Position numbers and translations under genes: made by a program. This document shows, in pieces, positions 6,898-11,369 of a stretch of DNA of 11,369 nt. Positions within the stretch are counted from its first letter, which is position 1. The number at the start of each line of letters is the position of its first letter. Below the pieces are notes generated by a model, which was not told the origin of the DNA, did no database searches, and saw nothing but the letters and a program-made list of their open reading frames with translations. This DNA comes from Phycisphaerales bacterium UBA854. GTDB taxonomy: Bacteria; Planctomycetota; Phycisphaerae; Phycisphaerales; SM1A02. Location of the stretch: the NCBI GenBank assembly GCA_002295885.1, contig DBGM01000052.1, positions 41,604-52,972 on the forward strand, read 5' to 3'.

Positions 6898-7069
6898 CAT
6901 CGGTCACGCCGTGCGGTCCGGCTGCACCGGTTTCCGATGAAGATTCCCCGTCTCTCCGGCCGATGCTACGAACTGGTCATGATGGCTTCGGCCATCCCAC
7001 CAGGTCAGGAAGACGCCCCGGGCTACCAATCCGGGGCGTCTTCTTTTCGGCTTGCCAAGCCGAGCCGAA
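6898..7069 (+). promoter_or_regulatory. Structured leader upstream of the ureohydrolase: candidate attenuator, riboswitch or small RNA
   Basis: The 256-bp gap between DUF368 and the ureohydrolase holds an ordered set of plus-strand stems. CATCGG (6898-6903) pairs with CCGATG (6934-6939), enclosing a smaller GTGC/GCAC stem. CTGGT (6973-6977) pairs with ACCAG (6999-7003), with a short internal loop, then GATGGC-UUCG-GCCATC (6981-6996), a very stable tetraloop hairpin. The terminator follows at 7009-7047, and TCGGCTT-GCC-AAGCCGA (7047-7063) follows that. A copy of the terminator's left arm, GAAGATTCCCCG, lies at 6939-6950. No known riboswitch class (guanidine-I/ykkC, glycine, SAM, cobalamin) was recognised. 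No plus-strand gene ends here, so the terminator must act on this leader or on an independent small RNA. No clear promoter was found. Confidence 0.5.
7009..7047 (+). terminator. Strong intrinsic terminator upstream of the ureohydrolase
   Basis: GAAGACGCCCC (7009-7019) pairs perfectly with GGGGCGTCTTC (7033-7043). The stem extends inward by two more G-C pairs and one G-U pair, leaving a 7-nt loop (7023-7029). The run TTTT (7044-7047) follows at once. There is no matching T-tract on the minus strand, so it acts on plus-strand transcripts. It lies 39 bp before the start of the next gene. Confidence 0.85.
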
Positions 7070-7086
7070 CCCGTGAACATGGGGGT

Positions 7087-8070
7087 ATGGATCACGAAAC
7101 GCCCCGTGGCACCCGACTGCCCAATGCACGCCAGACGCCGCGATTCGCCGGCGTGACGACCTTCTGCCGCTTCCCCCAGCTCGATGACGCGTCGACCGAC
7201 GTGGATGTCCTGGATTGGGTCGTCTACGGGATTCCCTACGACGGCGGGGTGACGTTCAGGCCCGGGGCCCGCTTCGGTCCCCGTGCCGTCCGGGAGGCGT
7301 CCCAGTACGTCAAGCCCTACCACCTCGAACTGGATGTCGACATCGCCGCCGTTCTGCACATGGCCGATGCGGGTGATGCTCCGGTTCGTCCGTACTCCAC
7401 GCAGGAGACCCTGGAGGGAGCGGCGGCATTCGCCGCCACGCTGGGCAATCCCGATCGGACCAAGTTGCTCGCCGTCGGCGGTGACCACTCGATCGCCTAT
7501 GCGAACATCAAGGCCACCTGGGAGCGACGGGGTCGTCCCGACGGTGGTCTGCCGCTGCTCCACTTCGACGCCCATCTGGATACCGCTGATGTGGTATGGG
7601 ACGAGAAGTGGACCCACGCCTCGCCCTTCATCCGGGCCATCGAGGATGGCCTGATCAATCCGCGCAAGATGCTCAGCGTGGGGATCCGCGGGCCGCTCAA
7701 CACCCCCCGCGACCTCGACTACGGAACGGAGCAGGGCATCCGCATCATCACCGCCCGCCAATGGGAGAACGGTGAGGGGGCCGAACGCATGGACGCCTTC
7801 CTGACCGAACTCGGTGAGGAGGAGGCGTACCTCACCTTCGACATCGACTGCGTCGATCCCGCCTTTGCGCCCGGTACCGGCACGCCGTGTCCGGGCGGCT
7901 TCTCGAGCAATGAGGCACTGGAACTGGTTCGTCGGTGTGCAGGCATACGACTGGCGGGGGCCGATCTGGTGGAGGTGCTGCCGGATCGCGATCCGACCGA
8001 AGCCACCGCCTTGCTGGCGTCCCATCTGTTGGCTGAAATTCTTGCTCTCGACGCGGTGCACCGGGCCTGA
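7087..8070 (+). CDS. Ureohydrolase of the agmatinase/arginase superfamily (SpeB-like)
   Basis: 327 residues from ATG 7087. The family uses a binuclear manganese (or nickel) centre to hydrolyse a guanidino group, releasing urea. All metal motifs are present: GGDHS (His134), FDAHLD (Asp161, His163, Asp165) and FDIDCVDP (Asp252, Asp254, Asp257). THASPF (His177) and VEVLPDRDP (Glu296) fit the substrate and metal surroundings. GIPYDGGVTFRPGARFGPRAVREAS (48-72) is typical of the agmatinase branch, so agmatine is the leading guess, but guanidinobutyrate, guanidinopropionate or guanidine itself cannot be excluded from sequence by eye. The start is uncertain: GGGGG lies only 1 bp before the ATG, which is a poor SD. 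The in-frame extension upstream runs through the terminator hairpin and is rejected. The gene appears monocistronic and sits behind an attenuator-like leader. Confidence 0.88.
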   Translation: MDHETPRGTRLPNARQTPRFAGVTTFCRFPQLDDASTDVDVLDWVVYGIPYDGGVTFRPGARFGPRAVREASQYVKPYHLELDVDIAAVLHMADAGDAPVRPYSTQETLEGAAAFAATLGNPDRTKLLAVGGDHSIAYANIKATWERRGRPDGGLPLLHFDAHLDTADVVWDEKWTHASPFIRAIEDGLINPRKMLSVGIRGPLNTPRDLDYGTEQGIRIITARQWENGEGAERMDAFLTELGEEEAYLTFDIDCVDPAFAPGTGTPCPGGFSSNEALELVRRCAGIRLAGADLVEVLPDRDPTEATALLASHLLAEILALDAVHRA

Positions 8071-8137
8071 TCGTGCCGGTGGATGTCGAATTCGGGCCCG
8101 GAATGTACGAAATCACTTGAGTCCGCATCGATCTCAT

Positions 8138-8154
8138 GGTCAATTGACCGGTCA
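8138..8154. promoter_or_regulatory. Operator-like overlapping palindromes
   Basis: GGTCAATTGACC (8138-8149) is a perfect 12-bp palindrome, and TGACCGGTCA (8145-8154) is a perfect 10-bp palindrome sharing its right arm. The result is three GGTCA/TGACC half-sites in a row, GGTCA-AT-TGACC-GGTCA. It sits 33 bp before the start of the dockerin protein, in the 116-bp gap after the ureohydrolase stop. A weak promoter reading (TTGAGT at 8117-8122, 17-bp spacer, TCAATT at 8140-8145) would place the site over the -10. No terminator for the ureohydrolase was found in this gap. Confidence 0.45.
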
Positions 8155-8172
8155 GACGAATCATGATCCCCC

Positions 8173-8179
8173 GGAGTGA
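8173..8179 (+). promoter_or_regulatory. Shine-Dalgarno site deciding the start at 8187
   Basis: GGAGTGA ends 7 bp before ATG 8187. The upstream in-frame ATG at 8163 has no SD, and this site would lie inside its coding sequence, so 8187 is preferred; it also places the signal peptide at the very N-terminus. Confidence 0.75.
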
Positions 8180-8186
8180 ATACAAG

Positions 8187-10019
8187 ATGCACACGCTGCG
8201 AACGACCACCCTCACGGCCGCCATGCTCTGTCTCGGGGCGACCGCGGCCTGCCAGCCCAAGCAGACCGTTGACGCCCGATTCATGGAACCCGTCGTCTAC
8301 GGTCCGCAGTGGCCCCAGGGTTGGACGCCCGCCACGCAGCAGCCGCGTACCGAGCCGCTCCCCGAGATCCGGATCGACCGCCCCGGCGACTTCGCGAGCA
8401 CCACCGTCAGCCCGGTCGTGATCGACACCACGATCTTCCCGGTGCAGCGACAGCCGAACATTCCCTGGACGGGCCCCACCGCCCGGCCGGGCAAGCTCCT
8501 TCCTCCGCACGGTCGGGACAAGACGCTGGCCGCGGGTCCGCAGGCCCGCCTGCCGCTGGGCACGGTGTCGGAGAAGATCACCGTCACGCCCCAGCCTCGC
8601 TTCCCCGGCATCTCGCAGACGCCGTGGACGCCCCCCGACCCGACGCTGGCCGTGGGTCCGGAGCACATCGTGTCGACGGTCAACATGGCCGTCGCCTTCT
8701 ATGACAAGAGCGGCAACGAACAGTTCTACGCCAACCTCGACAGCACCGGTTCGCCCGGATTCTTCGAGGAGATCGGCGGTGGTTCGTTCTGCTTCGATCC
8801 GAAGTGCTTCTACGACCACAACGAGGAACGCTTCGTCATCATCGCTCTCGAGTACTACACGAACGAATCGTGGATCACGATCGCGGTGTCCGACGACAGC
8901 AACCCCAACGGTGTCTGGTACAAGTACCGCACACCCTCGATCATCAGCATTGGTGACGCAACCTACTGGACGGACTATCCCGGACTGGGGTTCGATCATC
9001 GCGTGTTTACGGTGACCGCGAACCTGTTCCAGCTCGGCGGCAGCGGTCCGGGGTTCGGCGGCATCCTCTACCGCACCTACAACAAGGCCCAGATGCTCGT
9101 GGGCGCACCGGTCACCTTCAACGATCTGACCTTCGACGGCGGAAGCGCTCAGTGCGCCGTCCACCACGGACAGCCCGTCGGACCGTTCTTCGTCTCACTG
9201 GACAGCCAGTCGTCGATGCGGATCCAGGCCATCCGCAGTCCCGTGCTCCAGCCGCAGCTGTTCACCGCGTCGGTCGCGGTCCCGTCCCACGGCGGCGCTC
9301 CGCCGAGTGCACCGAATCCCGGTGGGAACATCAGCGCCCTCGACGGACGGTTGATGAATGTCTACTGGCGTGACGGGCAGCTGATCTTCGCCCATGCGGT
9401 CGAGTCCGGCAATGTCAGCGAGATCCGCTGGTACCACCTCGACACCGGCGACTGGCCCGGAGAGTTCGGACAGCCGCCGGCCCAACCGACGCTGGTGCAG
9501 GCGGGGGCCATCGATCTTCCCGGATCGCAGGCTGGTTTCTATCCCGCGGTGGCCATGAACGTGTTCGGTGACATCGGTCTGGTCTTCGGTCAGTGCGATC
9601 CGGCCACGAATCCGAGCGTTCGCATCACCGGACGCACCACGGCCGATCCCCCGGGGGAGATGGGCGCTCCGCAGATCGTGGTGGAGAGCCCGTCCGGCGC
9701 CGACGGTCGCTGGGGCGACTACTTCGACATGGTCATCGATCCCGTCGACGACACGACTTTCTGGTACATCGGTGAATGGGCGACCGCGGACGGTTGGCAG
9801 ACTTGGATCGGAAGCTTCGAGATCACGCCACCGGGATGTCCGGGAGACACCAATGATGACGGCGCAACCAATGTCGCGGATCTCCTGGCCGTCATCGCGG
9901 AATGGAACTCGCCCTGTTCCATCCAGCCGGGCGGATGCGATGCGGACGTCAACGGAGACGGATTCGTGAACGTGAGCGATCTGCTGATCGTGATCGCCCA
10001 GTGGGGCTGCGTGCTCTGA
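8187..10019 (+). CDS. Exported protein with C-terminal dockerin-like (EF-hand pair) domain
   Basis: 610 residues. The N-terminus MHTLRTTTLTAAMLCLGATAACQPK is a signal peptide; the Cys after ATAA could be a lipid attachment site, though the lipobox is not canonical. A Pro-rich stretch (about 30-130) follows. The middle, beginning PDPTLAVGPEHIVSTVNMAVAFYDKSGN, is beta-rich with repeated aromatic and Gly turns (YDHNEERFVIIALEY, WTDYPGLGFDHRVFTVTA, YFDMVIDPVDDTTFWYIGE), in the style of secreted beta-propeller-like proteins; no catalytic motif was recognised. Residues 550-610 carry two calcium-loop repeats, GDTNDDGATNVADLL and ADVNGDGFVNVSDLL, each ending in an AxW helix, with four Cys (551, 577, 584, 608) that may form disulfides. 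This domain is widespread in planctomycetes without cellulosomes and may serve surface attachment; its partner is unknown. The stop abuts the moaA stop. Confidence 0.85.
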   Translation: MHTLRTTTLTAAMLCLGATAACQPKQTVDARFMEPVVYGPQWPQGWTPATQQPRTEPLPEIRIDRPGDFASTTVSPVVIDTTIFPVQRQPNIPWTGPTARPGKLLPPHGRDKTLAAGPQARLPLGTVSEKITVTPQPRFPGISQTPWTPPDPTLAVGPEHIVSTVNMAVAFYDKSGNEQFYANLDSTGSPGFFEEIGGGSFCFDPKCFYDHNEERFVIIALEYYTNESWITIAVSDDSNPNGVWYKYRTPSIISIGDATYWTDYPGLGFDHRVFTVTANLFQLGGSGPGFGGILYRTYNKAQMLVGAPVTFNDLTFDGGSAQCAVHHGQPVGPFFVSLDSQSSMRIQAIRSPVLQPQLFTASVAVPSHGGAPPSAPNPGGNISALDGRLMNVYWRDGQLIFAHAVESGNVSEIRWYHLDTGDWPGEFGQPPAQPTLVQAGAIDLPGSQAGFYPAVAMNVFGDIGLVFGQCDPATNPSVRITGRTTADPPGEMGAPQIVVESPSGADGRWGDYFDMVIDPVDDTTFWYIGEWATADGWQTWIGSFEITPPGCPGDTNDDGATNVADLLAVIAEWNSPCSIQPGGCDADVNGDGFVNVSDLLIVIAQWGCVL

Positions 10020-11090
10020 TCAGCCTCCGATGGCGGACATGGTCCGCTCCGGCTGCACGAAGTCGGCCCGGTCGATCCCATGGCCGGCCTGCTTGGTCCA
10101 GGCCATGTCCACGATGGATGCCGCGATCTCACGATCGTCGGAACCGTCCCGCAGCATGGATCGGATGTCCCATTCCTCATGACTGAAGAGGCAGGGGCGG
10201 ATGCGCCCCTCCGCCGTGATCCGCAGGCGGTTGCAGGCACCGCAGAAGGGACGACTGACGGGTGCGATCATGCCGATCCGGCCCGGAGCGCCGTCGGAGA
10301 AGTGCCAGTTCATGGACGTCGAGTGGGGGCCGGTGGACATGTCCGGTCGCAGTGTGAACCGGTTCCGGATCGCCTCGAGCATCTCATCGGCATTGACGAC
10401 GTGATCCCGGTTCCACGCGCGATTCGAGTCCAGCGGCATGAACTCGATGAACCGGACGTCGAGATCGCGATCGCGGGCCAGCTGCGCGAAGTCGGGGACC
10501 TCGTCGTCGTTGATGCCGCGGATGATCACGGCGTTGACCTTGGGCCGCGGGAAGCCCGCGCGGCGAGCCTGCTCGATCGACTCGAGCACCCGCTGCACGC
10601 TGGTGCGGGAGCGAGTGATCGTCCGCATGCGGTCTTCGCGCAGGGTGTCGAGGCTGAAGGTCAGTCGCCGCAGGCCATGGTGTCGCCATTGAACCAGTCG
10701 ATCGTGATCGAGGAGCGATCCGTTGGTGGTCATGGCCAGATCGTCGAGGCCCCGTTGTCCGATGGTCTGGATGAGTTCGTCGAGTTGGGGGTAGAGCGTA
10801 GGCTCACCGCCGGTGAGCCGGAGTGTACGGATGCCGAGTTCCATGAGGATGTCGACCAGGCGGATGTACTCCTCCAGATCGAGCAGCTGCATCTTGGGGA
10901 GGAATCGGTCGCCGGGTTCCATGCAGTAGATGCATCGGAAGTTGCAGCGGTCCGTGAGGCTCAGTCGGGCGTCCTGGATGCGGCGTCCGTGGCTGTCGAG
11001 CAGGTGGCCGGGGCGGCGGGCCGTGGCCGGAGCACGGGGCGGCTTCGGTGGATGGAGGTCGGGTCGGAGAACGGGCAGGGCGGTCGTCAT
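10020..11090 (-). CDS. moaA: GTP 3',8-cyclase MoaA (molybdenum cofactor synthesis)
   Basis: 356 residues from ATG 11090. This radical SAM enzyme converts GTP to 3',8-cyclo-7,8-dihydro-GTP, the first step of molybdopterin synthesis, with MoaC acting next. The N-terminal [4Fe-4S] motif CNFRCIYC supplies Cys49, Cys53 and Cys56, and LRLTGGEPTLYP is the SAM-binding GGEP segment. The second cluster motif is FCGACNRLRITAEGRIRPCLF with Cys283, Cys286 and Cys300. The C-terminus ends MSAIGG, the Gly-Gly tail needed for activity. An in-frame ATG at 11132 would give 370 residues but would overlap the divergent gene's start. ATG 11090 follows TATGAT by 10 bp, so I prefer it; ATGs at 11102 and 11105 are other options. 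Even so, about 35 residues precede the conserved part, longer than usual. No other moa gene is in the window. Confidence 0.95.
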   Translation of the reverse strand: MTTALPVLRPDLHPPKPPRAPATARRPGHLLDSHGRRIQDARLSLTDRCNFRCIYCMEPGDRFLPKMQLLDLEEYIRLVDILMELGIRTLRLTGGEPTLYPQLDELIQTIGQRGLDDLAMTTNGSLLDHDRLVQWRHHGLRRLTFSLDTLREDRMRTITRSRTSVQRVLESIEQARRAGFPRPKVNAVIIRGINDDEVPDFAQLARDRDLDVRFIEFMPLDSNRAWNRDHVVNADEMLEAIRNRFTLRPDMSTGPHSTSMNWHFSDGAPGRIGMIAPVSRPFCGACNRLRITAEGRIRPCLFSHEEWDIRSMLRDGSDDREIAASIVDMAWTKQAGHGIDRADFVQPERTMSAIGG

Positions 11091-11100
11091 GGCCGGGATC

Positions 11101-11106
11101 ATCATA
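11101..11106 (-). promoter_or_regulatory. Possible -10 element for moaA
   Basis: On the minus strand TATGAT (5 of 6 match) lies 10 bp before ATG 11090. No SD precedes that ATG and no -35 match is seen. The position suggests a very short or absent 5' leader. Confidence 0.4.
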
Positions 11107-11117
11107 CGGCCTGCGGG

Positions 11118-11123
11118 TATGCT
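11118..11123 (+). promoter_or_regulatory. Possible -10 element for the CBM9-like gene
   Basis: TATGCT lies 7 bp before ATG 11131, inside the octamer GGTATGCT that also precedes bshB1. With the minus-strand TATGAT at 11101-11106 it forms a compact divergent promoter candidate in the 40-bp gap between moaA and this gene. Confidence 0.4.
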
Positions 11124-11130
11124 GCCTTGC

Positions 11131-11369
11131 ATGCTTGTTCGCTGGTTTCTGCTGATGGTGTGCCTGCTGGTGGGAATGGGATGCGCGGCCGGAGATCGTC
11201 CGCGGACCTACGTCGCGGGCAAGGTCGACCGTGCTCCGGTCATCGATGGTGTCCTGGATGATGCGGCCTGGTCGGATGCCCCCTGGACCGACGACTTCAT
11301 CGATATCGAGGGCCCGGTGAAGCCTCGGCCCCGCTTTGCAACCCGGGCCAAGATGGTCTGGGACGAGGA
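11131..11369 (+). CDS. Lipoprotein-like exported protein with CBM9-like domain, 5' end
   Basis: The reading frame is open from ATG 11131 to the window edge, 79 residues visible; the 3' end is missing. MLVRWFLLMVCLLVGMGCAAGD has a single Arg, a hydrophobic core and a Cys at 18 preceded by GMG, a near-lipobox, so export with lipid attachment is likely. The mature part, TYVAGKVDRAPVIDGVLDDAAWSDAPW followed by DDFIDIEGPVKPRPRFATRAKMVWDE, has the usual opening of family 9 carbohydrate-binding (DOMON-like) domains: a VDGVLDDxxW segment, then F, G, P and a strand ending in WDE. Such domains in planctomycetes often open larger exported proteins; what follows here is not visible. There is no SD; a TATGCT lies just upstream. 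The gene is divergent from moaA. Confidence 0.8.
   Translation, partial: MLVRWFLLMVCLLVGMGCAAGDRPRTYVAGKVDRAPVIDGVLDDAAWSDAPWTDDFIDIEGPVKPRPRFATRAKMVWDE

Noticed and set aside
5713..6900. Minus-strand open frame of 395 codons in another phase over DUF368
   Set aside because: DUF368 in its own frame has the membrane pattern and the repeated PGVSG motifs; this frame is His/Arg/Gly-rich noise.
6999..7009. ACCAGGTCAGG, identical to part of E. coli 4.5S (SRP) RNA as I remember it
   Set aside because: The invariant GGAAGG...AGCAGC apical part that should follow is missing, and the sequence runs straight into the terminator stem. Treated as chance.
6831..7086. Possible tRNA or guanidine (ykkC) riboswitch in the divergent gap
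   Set aside because: No GGTTCRA T-loop or acceptor pairing was found, and the conserved ykkC core sequences are not present.
8163..8186. Upstream ATG as the start of the dockerin protein
   Set aside because: It lacks an SD and would bury the good GGAGTGA site and displace the signal peptide from the N-terminus.
7719..9167. Minus-strand open frame of 482 codons opposite the ureohydrolase and dockerin protein
   Set aside because: It is antisense to two genes with clear family motifs; no RBS or domain is seen.
9837..10019. Evidence of a cellulosome from the dockerin-like domain
   Set aside because: Dockerin-like tails are common in planctomycetes that have no cellulosome; no cohesin or cellulase is in the window.

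Overview
The window looks like chromosomal DNA of a free-living, GC-rich bacterium, most likely a planctomycete of the Phycisphaerae type. The best taxonomic clue is the secreted protein at 8187-10019, which ends in a two-repeat dockerin-like domain (GDTNDDG...ADLLAVIAEW, then ADVNGDG...SDLLIVIAQWG), a common terminal domain in Phycisphaerales exported proteins. High GC, heavy use of Arg over Lys and many poorly defined ribosome binding sites agree with this. No mobile element, rRNA, tRNA or CRISPR array was found, and gene order reads as ordinary core chromosome. The assignment is inference, not proof.

Layout. Positions 1-330 hold the 3' end of a DedA-family membrane protein. Positions 429-5416 form a plus-strand run: an unusual two-domain protein (archaeal-adenylate-kinase-like P-loop domain plus a nucleoside-deoxyribosyltransferase-like domain), truA, a large exported protein with no lysine or cysteine, a BshB1-like PIG-L deacetylase, and dut. 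Gaps are 21 bp or less and some genes overlap. A short minus-strand gene (5417-5716) abuts dut stop to stop, followed on the minus strand by a DUF368 polytopic membrane protein (5844-6830).

Positions 6831-7086 are the longest non-coding stretch. They hold a structured plus-strand leader with a UUCG-capped hairpin and a very strong intrinsic terminator, just upstream of a ureohydrolase (agmatinase/arginase superfamily, 7087-8070). Next comes an operator-like palindrome and the dockerin-bearing exported protein (8187-10019). moaA lies on the minus strand (10020-11090), again abutting its convergent neighbour with no spacer. The window ends in the start of a divergent lipoprotein-like gene with a CBM9-like domain (11131 onward).

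Themes. Three products concern nucleotides or nucleotide-containing RNA (the kinase-like fusion, TruA, dUTPase). Two are families linked to recycling of undecaprenyl phosphate (DedA, DUF368). Three are exported. The items most worth following are the kinase/NDT-like fusion, the attenuator-like leader before the ureohydrolase, the Lys-free/Cys-free exported protein, and SD-less genes preceded at close range by -10-like hexamers, which suggests leaderless transcription.
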